A stretch of DNA of 64,000 nt. Source: Blastopirellula retiformator. GTDB lineage: Bacteria; Planctomycetota; Planctomycetia; Pirellulales; Pirellulaceae. The translations under genes were made by a program, and so were the position numbers. The stretch spans positions 682,894 to 746,893 of the forward strand of contig NZ_SJPF01000004.1 in the NCBI RefSeq assembly GCF_007859755.1, read 5' to 3'. Positions 30,511 to 39,619 of the stretch are shown here, in pieces (the stretch's first letter is position 1; every line of letters starts with the position of its first letter). A model generated the notes under the pieces. The model did no database searches and had not been told where the DNA came from. It saw only the letters and a list, made by a program, of their open reading frames with translations.

Positions 30511-31447
30511 GGTTGCCCAGCACCTTACCGTCGGCTCGATCTGCGACGTTGTTGATCACCTCGCCATCGAGCGTCTCAGCGATAAAGCGAACCGAACCAT
30601 CCACCAGCACAAACTGAGCGCCGCCCGAGTGATGGCTGCTATAGGCGGACGGATTCGAGCCGTTAATTCGGAAGGTCGTTGAGGAACTCAGACTGGTCTG
30701 CGTACAGAGATAGCCGCCATTGTAAGGATTGCCGACCCACAACCCGCCGCGACGGCTAACCCCGCCGTATTCGCCATAGACGACTTCGCCAAGCATCACG
30801 GTGTTGCTCGTTCCGTCGATCACATCCCGCAATTTGACGGCGCTATTGGCGGAGAACATGCCGGTTTCCGTCTTCTCATAGTTCCCCCAGTCATACCCAG
30901 CGCCCGGGATGGTCGCGGTCGTGGCGATATTCTTGGAACCATAGTTGCCCAGGTAATTTGAGGTTCCATGCTCCCAGCGGTTAGGCGTGGAGTTCAGGTC
31001 ATCCCCGGTATCGCTTGGGCAGCGATAAACTGAAAGCGGCGTCTGAGAAAGAGGCTGATGCGTCGAAGCTCGGACTTGGTAGCTCGTCATATCGAGCGCG
31101 TCGTACAAATTTTGTTGCTCGATAAACGGCATGATCATCACCCCCCAGCCCCAGCCGGGAGCGCCGAAACCGACGCGTCCCGTCGCGACCGAAGCGGCGT
31201 TGGCGTAGCGACCATAGTAGGCGGCCGGCAGTTTGCCATGCGTATCGTGATAGTTGTGCAGACCCAATCCCATTTGCTTCAAGTTGTTTTGGCAACCCAT
31301 CCGCCGAGCCGCTTCGCGGGCTTGTTGAACGGCTGGAAGCAACAGGGCGATGAGCACCCCGATGATGGCGATGACGACCAACAGCTCAACGAGCGTGAAG
31401 CCCTTGGCTTGCGGCCGAGCGTTTGGCTGGATTTGTTGGCAATGCAT
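30500..31447 (-). CDS. DUF1559 protein with prepilin-type N-terminal methylation motif
   Basis: About 315 residues. The start at 31447 (MHCQQIQPN) is favoured by GAGAGGGA upstream. It has the type IV prepilin/pseudopilin signature GFTLVELLVVIAIIGVLIAL at about 18-37, then the DUF1559 domain (AREAARRMGCQNNLKQMGLGLHNYHDTHGKLP) and the C-terminal FVLVDGSVRFIAETLD typical of the H-X9-DG box family. Planctomycetes encode many such paralogues of unknown function, probably secreted pseudopilin-like proteins. Its end is about 11 bases inside the open frame of the carboxypeptidase gene, suggesting an operon. Confidence 0.92.
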   Translation of the reverse strand: MHCQQIQPNARPQAKGFTLVELLVVIAIIGVLIALLLPAVQQAREAARRMGCQNNLKQMGLGLHNYHDTHGKLPAAYYGRYANAASVATGRVGFGAPGWGWGVMIMPFIEQQNLYDALDMTSYQVRASTHQPLSQTPLSVYRCPSDTGDDLNSTPNRWEHGTSNYLGNYGSKNIATTATIPGAGYDWGNYEKTETGMFSANSAVKLRDVIDGTSNTVMLGEVVYGEYGGVSRRGGLWVGNPYNGGYLCTQTSLSSSTTFRINGSNPSAYSSHHSGGAQFVLVDGSVRFIAETLDGEVINNVADRADGKVLGNLDG

Positions 31448-31727
31448 ACGACGATCCCTCTCGTTCACAAATGATAGAACGGATAAAGCACAACGTGAGT
31501 TGGAAAAGAACATCCCTTGAGTCAGGTGGGTACTATGCTATGCCGATATATCGGCAACCCGCGATATCTATTCTTGCAAACGAATGAACCGTTTTTGCAA
31601 CCTTTTCGTCGCCTCCTTTTTTTCGTATCGCGAATCGACCCTGAAACGGTATAACGCAAACCAGTCTCAGCCCCGGAGACTTCGTCGACTCGCGAAATAC
31701 TTGCATCTTCATTTTCAGGGGACTTCT

Positions 31728-32159
31728 ATGCCGTCTCGACGCGATTCTTTCTACGACCGACGTTGCGCTTTCGCGATCTGCCTAGGGCTATTGGGAATCG
31801 CCGGCCTGGGCTGCAGCGCCGATCCCCATGGTCCCGACGCCACCGTGACCGGAACCGTCACCCAGGCTGGCCAGCCGCTGGTCGACGCGATGGTCGCCTT
31901 TGAACCGGCTGCGGATAAGGGGAGAGGCGCTTTCGGCTTGACCGATGCGCAGGGAAGATACGAACTCCGTTTCGATTCGCAGCGGATGGGGGTCAAAAGC
32001 GGTGAATATGTCGTCTACATCACCGACGCCCAACTTGCCGACGACGGCGCAGCGCGGACCACCGGCCGAATTCCGAAGAAGTATGGTGAGAATTCTCCGC
32101 TTCAGCGGACCGTAGAGCCAGGCGGCAACACGATCGATTTTGTGCTTGAATCCAAGTAA
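31728..32159 (+). CDS. Small secreted protein with carboxypeptidase-regulatory-like (Ig) fold
   Basis: 143 residues. The ATG at 31728 (AGGGGAC upstream) begins a signal peptide ending near a cysteine (GLLGIAGLGCSAD), so it may be a lipoprotein, though the -3 position is Gly. The body (VTGTVTQAGQPLVDAMVAFEP...GAFGLTDAQGRYELRF...GEYVVYI) matches the beta-sandwich proteins often encoded next to DUF1559 proteins in planctomycetes. Here the DUF1559 gene is divergent. A broken relative is found at about 51.1 kb. Confidence 0.8.
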   Translation: MPSRRDSFYDRRCAFAICLGLLGIAGLGCSADPHGPDATVTGTVTQAGQPLVDAMVAFEPAADKGRGAFGLTDAQGRYELRFDSQRMGVKSGEYVVYITDAQLADDGAARTTGRIPKKYGENSPLQRTVEPGGNTIDFVLESK

Positions 32160-32492
32160 ATGGCGCCAACAGCGATCGCAGAGGAAACGAGCGTCTGCGC
32201 ATTCCGTGCCCGCCAGCCGCCATCAACGTCTGCTTCGCTGCGCTCATTGAGCGTCGAACATTCCAAAGCAAGAATGCATTCCGTCGAGTTGTGGTCCGGC
32301 GCGCAAGCTGGCTCCATTCTTAAACGCGCCGCATTAGAGCGTTTTTCTGATAGCTGTAGCGTTTCTGGCGTTGGTGAGGCAAGCTGGTCAAGGCGACCGA
32401 AGCAGGCGAATCCTCAAGATTCGTCGATGCAGGTCAACGCCGACCAGCGCGGCCGCAACCAGCCAGAACGATACAGATGGAGGAAAACCGCT
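32160..32492. other. Intergenic region with a TIR element
   Basis: No gene seen. The right half is occupied by the roughly 165-bp element with terminal inverted repeats; the left half shows no recognisable signal. Confidence 0.6.
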
Positions 32493-32497
32493 CTAGC
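32334..32497 (+). mobile_element. 165-bp element with terminal inverted repeats, copy 1 (MITE-like)
   Basis: Begins TTAGAGCGTTTTTC and ends GAAAACCGCTCTAGC; the ends are imperfect inverted repeats (TAGAGCG-TTTTTC against TAGAGCGGTTTTC). It is nearly identical to the copy at 63836-64000, differing only in a few bases near the right end (ATACAGATGG versus ATACGAATGG). It is too short to encode a transposase. The right end provides the TAG stop of the minus-strand gene next door. Confidence 0.75.
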
Positions 32498-33539
32498 TGG
32501 GCGTGCTGTCGTCCTGCGATGCTTTGGCTTGGGCACGAACTTGCGCTTCGGCGGCCGCCGCTTTGCGGATCCGAGCGCGACGACTGAAGAACCAGGCACA
32601 TGCCACGGCGCCCAATGCCCAAGGCGCTAGCGGCAGCCAGTCACGGAGATTCATCGACCGCCGCGTCGGATGGCCCGACGTTGCGATTCGCACATCATCA
32701 TTGGGCGCCATGCCCGAGATCAAACGCCGATGGACCAGCAAGTCGGGATCAATAACTTTGCTCCCCTTCGCCGGGTCGCAAAAATCCCCCGCAACATACT
32801 TGGAACGAATCAAGCCGGTCGCCTGGTCGGGGACGTCGGAGTTTTGATATCCGTAAACGCGGCTGTCGAAGCCAGCATGTTGCAGGTAGAGGACATGATC
32901 GAACTCCTCGCGGTCATGCACTTCGCCATCATGAATATGCCGCGTCGGAAAGTAGAGCGAATCGGTCGTCGCCGTTTCAAACTCAAACGCGATTGGATGG
33001 GGCTCGATTGTGCCGGCCGCTAGTTGAAAGACGGCGAATCCAAAGTCTCGGTACCCCGGAATCTCGTCCCACGTCGCCGCCGGCAACGTAAACTGAGGAT
33101 CCAACCGAGCAAAGTCGGCCAGCCGCGGGACGAACGACGCGACGTAGTTTCCTACCTGAAATACCTGTAAATTACCCGCCGCACTGTTTGTCGGTGGCGA
33201 CGCACAGCCAATACCGCGCTGCATCTCCCACGGGAAGCCAAGCTCAAGATCGTCGAAAAACGCGCCGTAACCTTGGAGATCAATAAATCGCAGGCTCGCA
33301 TCGCTGGCCGGCGTTCGAACCGGCAGCGGCAAGATCATCGCATTCTCGTACGGCGAATCGTACTGCATCTGATAGACGAGCCGCTGCTTGCCGTCGGTGG
33401 TCGCGCAAGCAAAGATTCGCGTTGCGCCGACCGAGATCACCGGCTGAGAAAAGATGCACACTTCGTCCGCCTCCGTCGTGACACCGGGTCGATTGTTTCC
33501 CGGTGCTGCGATTGTATCGCTTGCCGTGGGGCAAGTCAC
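32493..33539 (-). CDS. Hypothetical membrane-anchored protein, 348 residues
   Basis: No family recognised with certainty. The N-terminal half (CIFSQPVISVGATRIFACAT, then YENAMILPLPV) looks like a secreted beta-rich domain. Near the C-terminus is one membrane segment (LAPWALGAVACAWFFSRRAR) followed by a basic, Ala/Gln-rich tail, so the bulk is probably outside. There is no obvious signal peptide at the present start, which may be incorrect. The TAG stop is made by the terminal repeat of the MITE-like element, so the natural C-terminus may have been changed by its insertion. Confidence 0.75.
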   Translation of the reverse strand: MTCPTASDTIAAPGNNRPGVTTEADEVCIFSQPVISVGATRIFACATTDGKQRLVYQMQYDSPYENAMILPLPVRTPASDASLRFIDLQGYGAFFDDLELGFPWEMQRGIGCASPPTNSAAGNLQVFQVGNYVASFVPRLADFARLDPQFTLPAATWDEIPGYRDFGFAVFQLAAGTIEPHPIAFEFETATTDSLYFPTRHIHDGEVHDREEFDHVLYLQHAGFDSRVYGYQNSDVPDQATGLIRSKYVAGDFCDPAKGSKVIDPDLLVHRRLISGMAPNDDVRIATSGHPTRRSMNLRDWLPLAPWALGAVACAWFFSRRARIRKAAAAEAQVRAQAKASQDDSTPS

Positions 33540-33676
33540 CGGTTTTTCCCAGAGCCCAAGATCGGGTATAATAGGCTCGCTCGAATCTCTGCGTCTCTAA
33601 CGCATTCGAGTTTCGCTCCGCTTCTCTATCCGGCCGCTTCGGCCATGATTTCCCCCATTTGATTCTTGGAGATACT

Positions 33677-34474
33677 ATGCAACCACTTTTACTCGTTCGA
33701 CCGACACTGATCAGCAAACTGGAGATGAGCGTCGCCAAGCGTCACTTCGAAGTCCAGCTGAATCGCACCGCATGTGCGGGCCGCCTGGTGATCGGCCGCT
33801 ATTCAATCGAACCTTTCTACGAAGAACTGGCCGACGATCTGCGTCACATCGGCTCGCGACTAATCAACTCGGTCGACGAACATCGCTGGATTGCGTCGTT
33901 CGCCTATTACGACGAAGTCAAAGCATTCACGCCGCGTACCTGGCGCGAAGAAGAATTTGCCGCCTGTCGAAATGCTGGTCCTTTCGTCGTCAAAGGAAAA
34001 CTAAAATCGAAAAAGCTGCGTTGGAAGACGCAGATGTTCGCTCCCACAAAACGGGACGCGACTCGACTGGCGCATCAACTAAAAGAGTGGGACGCCGATC
34101 TGCGCGAACAAGGGGTCGTTTTTCGTGAGTACGTTCCGCTACGTACCTTCGAGGTTGGCGCCTATGGATTACCCATTGCCAACGAGTGGCGATTCTATTT
34201 TCATGGTCTGCGGATGCTGAGCGCCGGATATTATTGGTCGCTAGCAGATGCGCCGCCGCCAACTAACTTCCCCCCAGCCGCCTTTCGCTTTGCCCACAAG
34301 ATCGCCCAAATCGCAGCCCGGTTTGCAACGTTTTATACGCTCGATGTCGCCGAAACCGCCGATGGGGATTGGATATTGATTGAGATCAACGACGGTCAGT
34401 CGGCCGTTCCCAGCGAACATGATCTTGACCAACTCTATGGTCGCTTGAAAGCCGAAGTGAGCGGAGTCCAGTAG
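33677..34474 (+). CDS. ATP-grasp domain-containing protein (DUF4343-like)
   Basis: 265 residues starting at the ATG with GGAG 6 bases upstream. The C-terminal FYTLDVAETADGDWILIEIN, with the final acidic and Asn residues, matches the Mg-ATP-binding end of ATP-grasp proteins of the DUF4343 type. FVVKGKLKSKKLRWKTQM at about 105-122 is a likely nucleotide-binding Lys-rich segment. A cytosolic ATP-dependent ligase of unknown substrate. It is not next to the alpha-E locus and is a different ATP-grasp branch. Confidence 0.82.
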   Translation: MQPLLLVRPTLISKLEMSVAKRHFEVQLNRTACAGRLVIGRYSIEPFYEELADDLRHIGSRLINSVDEHRWIASFAYYDEVKAFTPRTWREEEFAACRNAGPFVVKGKLKSKKLRWKTQMFAPTKRDATRLAHQLKEWDADLREQGVVFREYVPLRTFEVGAYGLPIANEWRFYFHGLRMLSAGYYWSLADAPPPTNFPPAAFRFAHKIAQIAARFATFYTLDVAETADGDWILIEINDGQSAVPSEHDLDQLYGRLKAEVSGVQ

Positions 34475-34616
34475 TCCCAGGCGTTCGGGCAGTCTTCGAC
34501 CTCTTTTCTGCGCAGGCGAACCTCCCAAGCTCATCTTGCGTCTATGGAGTGCTCCCCAAATCCTGATCCATTCGTTATGAAAGATCCAGAGCCAAAATTC
34601 TGGCGAAGGATTTTTT

Positions 34617-34898
34617 ATGAGTAAGAAGCGACGTCGGCATTCGGCCGAACAGATCATCAAGAAGTTGCGGGACGCGGACGCCATGTTGGCGGCCGGCAAG
34701 AGCGTCGGCGAAGTGCTTCAGGCGTTGGAGGTGAGCGAGGCGACGCTCAGCCGTTGGCGAACGCAGTACGGCGGCATGAAGAGCGAAGAGGCGAAGCGGC
34801 TGAAATCGCTCGAAGAAGAGAACAACCGGCTGAAGCGGATCATCGCCGATCAGGCGCTCGACATCTCGATGCTGAAGGAGATCGCCAAGGGAAACTGA
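34617..34898 (+). CDS. IS3-family transposase OrfA
   Basis: 93 residues: a helix-turn-helix DNA-binding protein (EQIIKKLRDADAMLAAGKSV, VLQALEVSEATLSRWRTQYG) followed by a leucine-zipper-like segment (RLKSLEEENNRLKRIIADQA). The start is supported by the identical second copy at 40163. In IS3 elements OrfA is joined to OrfB by programmed frameshifting to make the full transposase. Confidence 0.93.
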   Translation: MSKKRRRHSAEQIIKKLRDADAMLAAGKSVGEVLQALEVSEATLSRWRTQYGGMKSEEAKRLKSLEEENNRLKRIIADQALDISMLKEIAKGN

Positions 34899-35826
34899 CC
34901 ACCCCTCAGTCGCGCCGCGAGGCGGTCAAGCAGCTTCAGGAGAACTATTCGGTCTCCGAGCGGCGGGCCTGTCGCGTGCTCGATCTGCCTCGATCGAGCC
35001 AGCGATTTGAGGGGAAGCCGAGGGACGAAGACGCCCGCCTGACCAAGCGAATTTTGGAGCTGGTGCGCGAGCGTCCGCGTTGGGGCTATCGCCAGATCTG
35101 TCAGCTGTTGCGACGCGAGGGGGAAACCTTGAACATGAAAAAGATGCACCGACTCTGGAAAGCGGCCGGGCTGAAAGTTCCGCAAAAACGCCGGAAAAAG
35201 CGGGCGACCGGCGTTTCAACGAACGCTTGCCACGTGCAGCCGGCCAGCTTCATGCATGACGTTTGGACGTGGGATTTCATTCAGTCGTCGACGGGCGAAC
35301 GATCCGCTTTTTGAACATCGTCGACGAGTACACGCGGCAGTGCCTGACGATCAAAGTGGGCCGCAGCATCACAAGCGAAGATGCGATCGATACGCTGGCC
35401 GAACTCTTCTCGATGCATGGCGTGCCGAAGCGAATTCGCTGCGACAACGGCCCAGAGTTCATCTCGTGCGCGATCAAGACGTGGCTGGTGCTGATCGGCG
35501 TCGAGGTGCTGTACATCGAGCCAGGCTCGCCGTGGCAAAACGGCTTTTGCGAAAGCTTCAATAGTCGCCTACGTGATGAGTACCTGCACCAGACCGACCT
35601 GCGGAACGAGGAGGACGCGAGGATCAAAGCTCGGGCCTGGCGAGAAGACTTCAACGAGCGACGCCCGCACAGCAGCTTGGGCTACCTGACCCCGTCCGAG
35701 TTCGCGCGTCGCTGTGCCGCTTCCACTCCAGTCGCCGCTTCCACTCCAGTCGCTGCGCTCCTTCCGCTGCAGCGGCACAGCGACCCCACCCAATCGTTAC
35801 CTGTTTCCCAAACCGATCTTTCATAA
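34899..35826 (+). pseudogene. IS3-family transposase OrfB, frameshifted
   Basis: The N-terminal half (SRREAVKQLQENYSVSERRA...PRWGYRQICQLL...DVWTWDFI) is read in one frame up to about 35280, where that frame stops at 35314. The rest of the rve integrase core (VVDGRTIRFLNIVDEYTR, RCDNGPEFIS, GSPWQNGFCESFNSRLRDEYL) continues in another frame to 35826. The catalytic Asp, Asp and Glu are all present but divided by what looks like a one-base loss near 35276-35282. The C-terminus also contains a short tandem duplication (CTTCCACTCCAGTCGC units). Confidence 0.88.
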
Positions 35827-35905
35827 GGCTTGGTACAGAAAAAGGGGGCAGGCCAACTATACTGCGTTTCTCGCCAACCCGCTCCTTACGCAGTCAAACC
35901 GAACC

Positions 35906-36706
35906 ATGACGCAGGAAGACCTACTACAGCGCAGTCGCGCCGCCTGGAACGAGGCCGCCCTCAGCGGCAATCGCTGGTCTCAGCCAATCGACGCCGACAC
36001 GGTCGCCCGCGCTCGCGCCGGCGATTGGCAAGTCATCCTGACGCCCAACAAAGCGACGCCGCGCGATTGGTTTGGCGAGCTAGCCGGCAAGCAGGTGCTC
36101 TGCCTCGCTTCTGGCGGAGGGCAACAAGCGCCGACGCTGGCGGCCGCCGGAGCGCAGGTCGTCAGCCTGGACAACTCCGACGAGCAGCTGGCGCTCGACC
36201 GACTGGTCGCCGAGCGGGAAGGGCTTGCGATTCAGATCGAGCAGGGAGACATGGCCGATCTTTCCCGGTTCGCCGACGCCTCGTTCGATCTGGTCTTCAA
36301 TCCTTGCTCGACCGTCTTCGTTCCGGATGTGCGGCCAGTTTGGCGCGAGTGTGCGCGAGTCTTGCGCTCCGGTGGGCGGCTGATGACCGGGTTTATGAAC
36401 CCCAGCTATTTCCTGTTCGACCATGAGGAAGACGCAGCGACCGAAACGCTGCTGGTCCGTCACCAGCTTCCGTATGACGAATCGCAGCACCAAGATCTCA
36501 GCGAGACCCGCCGCCGCCAACTGGCTGCTGGCGAAGCGCTCGAGTTCAGCCACAGTCTGCAAACCCAGATCGGCGGACAACTGGCCGCCGGGCTACAGTT
36601 GATCGACCTGTACGAAGACTGGTGGTCCGACGAAGCGACGCGGCTCAACCGGTTCTCGCCAACGACGATTGCGACGTTGGCGATCAAACCGGGGGCGCCA
36701 AGCTAA
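35906..36706 (+). CDS. SAM-dependent methyltransferase, class I
   Basis: 266 residues. The Rossmann motif I region is VLCLASGGGQQAPTLAAAGA; the motif II acidic residue follows in VVSLDNSDEQL; later FDLVFNPCSTVFVPDVRPVWRE and VLRSGGRLMTGFMNP are typical of the methyltransferase 11/25 type. The substrate is unknown. The frame is open a further 64 codons upstream, but these belong to the IS right end, so the ATG at 35906 is chosen. The IS end lies 50 bases upstream, so the native promoter may have been displaced. Confidence 0.87.
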   Translation: MTQEDLLQRSRAAWNEAALSGNRWSQPIDADTVARARAGDWQVILTPNKATPRDWFGELAGKQVLCLASGGGQQAPTLAAAGAQVVSLDNSDEQLALDRLVAEREGLAIQIEQGDMADLSRFADASFDLVFNPCSTVFVPDVRPVWRECARVLRSGGRLMTGFMNPSYFLFDHEEDAATETLLVRHQLPYDESQHQDLSETRRRQLAAGEALEFSHSLQTQIGGQLAAGLQLIDLYEDWWSDEATRLNRFSPTTIATLAIKPGAPS

Positions 36707-36710
36707 CCGC

Positions 36711-37526
36711 TTACTCGGGCGCGGCGCCGTTGTATTCGCCCCGCTTCTCGGCAGGGGGCAGATGCGTCTTCAGATCAAACGCCGGACGTGGGTGGCTGTT
36801 GATGAACGCCGCCACGTCGATCGCCTCTTGCGCGGTCAGACTGGCGTCATCCAGCGGCATGCCCACCTTCAGCCAAGAGGCCAACTTGTCGACGCGGCTT
36901 AGCCCGGCGCCTTGGTTGTACGACTGCTCGCCCCAGACCGGCGGGTTGTCGATGTCGCCGGCGCCCTCTTCGCCATGACAATCGGCACACTGGTGTTGGT
37001 AGAAGATCTTTCCGCGCTCGACGTCAGGCGTTTCATGCTTGGTCAGATCGAGCGCCGGCACATGGTTGGGACCGAGCGGCTTTTTGCCGTTCATCTCGAT
37101 CGCGGCGCCCGTCGAGAGCCAGGTGATATAGGTGGTGATCGCGACGGCGACTTGGCTGCCGTTCGGAGGCCGCACGCCGTTCTGGCTGCGCATGAAGCAG
37201 TTGAGCACGCGATCTTCGAGCGTGATCACCCGCTTCTCGCGCGGCGACCAAGCGGGATAGGCGGCGGCCGTTTGCAAAAAGCTGCCTGCCTGCGGGTGTT
37301 TGCCGCCGTCGAGATGGCACGAAGTGCATCGCAGGGCATTGCCGACATACGGCTTGGAAAGGGGATGCTCGTTGGTTTCCATCACGAGCGTTTCGCCCAA
37401 GCGGACCACTTCGCCGAGTTGGCCGGCGGGGTAGGGGACTGGTGGATCTTCCGCCCTCGCGTTGCCAGTGGCCCCAATAGTCACCACCGCTAGCCCAAAC
37501 GCCGCCATCCACGTACCGCGTCCCAT
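36711..37526 (-). CDS. Diheme c-type cytochrome, thiosulfate dehydrogenase (TsdA)-like
   Basis: About 271 residues from the ATG at 37526 (ATAGGAAG upstream). A signal peptide (to about residue 25) is followed by two heme-binding sites: C67-C70-H71 (RCTSCHLDGG) and C181-C184-H185 (QCADCHGEEGAGD). The segment between (AYPAWSPREKRVITLEDRVLNCFMRSQNG) resembles TsdA/SoxA-type cytochromes, which oxidise thiosulfate to tetrathionate. I give only the family because the distal ligands cannot be checked. Nothing nearby suggests sulfur metabolism. It lies downstream of the PqiA-like gene, separated by 110 bases. Confidence 0.85.
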   Translation of the reverse strand: MGRGTWMAAFGLAVVTIGATGNARAEDPPVPYPAGQLGEVVRLGETLVMETNEHPLSKPYVGNALRCTSCHLDGGKHPQAGSFLQTAAAYPAWSPREKRVITLEDRVLNCFMRSQNGVRPPNGSQVAVAITTYITWLSTGAAIEMNGKKPLGPNHVPALDLTKHETPDVERGKIFYQHQCADCHGEEGAGDIDNPPVWGEQSYNQGAGLSRVDKLASWLKVGMPLDDASLTAQEAIDVAAFINSHPRPAFDLKTHLPPAEKRGEYNGAAPE

Positions 37527-37636
37527 GTCATGCTTCCTATGTTCGTCGCTCAATCCGGCGCAGCATCGTTTTGTCCCTCGATCACCCTAACTCGACGAGG
37601 CGCAAGCCAACGGTGAATCGACGCACACTTCCCGCC

Positions 37637-38206
37637 CTATTCAGGCGAAGGAGCCAGCTCTCCGCCGATCGTGGCGCTATCAGCGGCGACCTTACTGGGG
37701 TCATGCCGCGGCAACGTCAGCGCCGCAATCAAGCTCAAGATGATCGACGCCCAGAAGAAGTAGAAACCTGCCAGCGGATGGATCACCGTTCCAAACGGCA
37801 ACGACTTGGTCAGCAGCAGCGAAAAGGCGACCAGAAAGACCTCCAGCATTGACCACGGCCCCATTCGCTCGGCCCAGGCGCGATAGAACGCGATCCGCCG
37901 CATGTCCTTCAGCCGCAAGGCCGATAGGGTCAAAGTGAGCAGCTTGAGCGTTGGCAGCAAGATCGAGAAGGCGAACGCCACTCCGCCCAAAAACGTATGC
38001 TCGCGCCAGATCGCATCGATGCTGCCGAGCAGCGAATACGTTTGATCATCCGACAAGAACCAGACGACCAATCCTTCGATCGGCCCCAGTTTCTCTCCCG
38101 GCGCCACTTGCACAAACGGCAGCGCAAGCCCGGCCACAAAGCAGGCGGTCGCCGCCGTCGTTAAGATCATGCACCAGAGTCGCCAGTTGCGAATAGATCG
38201 TTGCAT
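37637..38206 (-). CDS. Paraquat-inducible protein A (PqiA)-like membrane protein
   Basis: 189 residues, four predicted membrane segments. The sequence RMGPWSMLEVFLVAFSLLLTK is the family signature of PqiA domains, and PLAGFYFFWASIILSLIAALT is the last segment. One PqiA domain only, without the zinc-ribbon half found in longer proteins. PqiA proteins work in envelope lipid transport or stress. Its start lies 17 bases after the stop of the lipoprotein gene, likely one transcription unit. Confidence 0.87.
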   Translation of the reverse strand: MQRSIRNWRLWCMILTTAATACFVAGLALPFVQVAPGEKLGPIEGLVVWFLSDDQTYSLLGSIDAIWREHTFLGGVAFAFSILLPTLKLLTLTLSALRLKDMRRIAFYRAWAERMGPWSMLEVFLVAFSLLLTKSLPFGTVIHPLAGFYFFWASIILSLIAALTLPRHDPSKVAADSATIGGELAPSPE

Positions 38207-38223
38207 CGCTTCGCTCCGTCGCG

Positions 38224-39384
38224 CTACTCACGTTCCCACGTATACGTAATCCGCTTGCCGAGCAAACTCTCTTTGGTTGTCGGCACCTCATGCACGCCCT
38301 TCCAAAATGACAGCGTCCCCGACGTGCCAAACGCCAACTTCAAGTCGCCAACCAGGTTGCCAGCCGTCAGCTTGATCTCGCGGCCGCCATCCTTTTTCGT
38401 CGTTTCGACGGCGCTGATGTCGCCATCGTCATTGCGGAGGATCAACTTCTTCCAGCCGATCGCAGCGTCGCCGCGGCGGAGGATGATGTTCGCCTCGTCC
38501 GACTTGCCGGTATGCTCAATCACGTACGTCACCTTGCCGTCGCCGCTGTCAAATAGCACGCCCGCCACATCCTCCGGCAGTTTTGGTTTCGCCGCCGGCG
38601 CTTCCGGGGCAGGCTCGGTTTCGACCTCGGTTTCAAACGGAATGTCGGCCAGTTTCCGGCTTCCCCACCAGACCAGCATCTTGCGGTCGCCAGCCGCCGG
38701 TTCGAAGTGGCTCAGGTTCACCAGCAGCGTGAAGGGGCTCGACTCGCTCACAATTTCGGAATCGAGCATCCGCGACTCTTCGGCGCCGATCACCTCGACA
38801 TGGTAGCCGTTCGGTTCGTCCTCGGGCCGCAAGAGTCCAAAGCCCGAGATCTCCACGATTCGGGGCGATTGGTACTCCACCTCTTTGAGCGCTCCGTCGT
38901 ACGCGTGCAGCTCGTTTAACTTGATCCGATTCGGATTGACCAGGTCGACAAACGGATCGAGCGGCCGGACGTCGACTTTCAAGTTCCGCAATAGTTGAAT
39001 CGCTTTGTCCCGCGACTTCTCGGCCTGAATCTTTGGTAGCGCCTCCTCGAGCGCCGTCTTTAGCGCCTCCAGGTATGCCTTCAGCCGCGCATCGGCATAC
39101 GCCACAAACCCTTTCGCCACCGCGCCATGTGAGATCAACGTATGGTCAGCAAAGTACCGGGCGTCCTTCGACAAGAACTCGGCCCCTTCGATCTTCAACT
39201 TGTCGATCATATGATCGGCCGCCGCCTGAACTTCTTCCGGCGCGCCGTCCGCAACGCGATTGAATTCGTTAATCGCATCAATCGCATCGGTCACCTGGCG
39301 AGTCAAATCGCCATTGAGCGCCACGGGGCGACACGAAGTAAGCAGCAACAGCGAACAGATGGCTATCACGTAAGGTCGGAGCAT
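38224..39384 (-). CDS. Hypothetical lipoprotein, 386 residues
   Basis: Start at the ATG 39384 (GAAGGGAC about 9 bases upstream); a longer open frame to 39603 has no ribosome site. The signal peptide ends in a good lipobox (LLLLTSCRP). A helical segment follows (TRQVTDAIDAINEFNRVA...), then a mixed region with beta repeats (PRIVEISGFGLLRPEDEPNG) and a Pro/Glu-rich spacer (ETEPAPEAPAAKPKLPED). No known domain recognised. First gene of a probable operon with the PqiA-like gene. Confidence 0.78.
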   Translation of the reverse strand: MLRPYVIAICSLLLLTSCRPVALNGDLTRQVTDAIDAINEFNRVADGAPEEVQAAADHMIDKLKIEGAEFLSKDARYFADHTLISHGAVAKGFVAYADARLKAYLEALKTALEEALPKIQAEKSRDKAIQLLRNLKVDVRPLDPFVDLVNPNRIKLNELHAYDGALKEVEYQSPRIVEISGFGLLRPEDEPNGYHVEVIGAEESRMLDSEIVSESSPFTLLVNLSHFEPAAGDRKMLVWWGSRKLADIPFETEVETEPAPEAPAAKPKLPEDVAGVLFDSGDGKVTYVIEHTGKSDEANIILRRGDAAIGWKKLILRNDDGDISAVETTKKDGGREIKLTAGNLVGDLKLAFGTSGTLSFWKGVHEVPTTKESLLGKRITYTWERE

Positions 39385-39619
39385 CGGCGATGTCCCTTCT
39401 TTTGTATTGGGGGGGGATGTTCGCAGCGCAAGGAATGGTCCTCCCCGGGCAGGGCTGCGAAGTCGAATTTCAATCCAAGTTGTTCGATCGGTTTCGCGAA
39501 AGAAACGCGACAACCAACGCGCGCAGTCAGGGCGCACGCTTATTATTCGCACAAATGCGACGCATATTGGAAAAAAGAGCGAATCGCCTGCGGCAAACCA
39601 CACTCCAGCCGCAGAACGT

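Larger units (their letters stand above)
34545..35855 (+). mobile_element. IS3-family insertion sequence with frameshifted orfB
   Basis: Left end TGGAGTGCTCCCC, right end GGGGGCAGGCCA: imperfect terminal inverted repeats (TGG..TGC.CCCC). It contains orfA and orfB in the usual overlapping IS3 arrangement. A partial second copy of its left end is at 40028-40235. I cannot define a target duplication. orfB carries a frameshift, so the element is probably inactive. Confidence 0.85.

Noticed and set aside
32160-32630. 156-codon frame immediately after the small secreted protein
   Set aside because: It runs through the TIR element and antisense to the neighbouring gene.
34541-35860. Target-site duplication of the IS3 element
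   Set aside because: TCTA on the left and ACTA on the right are suggestive, but the exact ends differ by a base or two and I cannot fix them.
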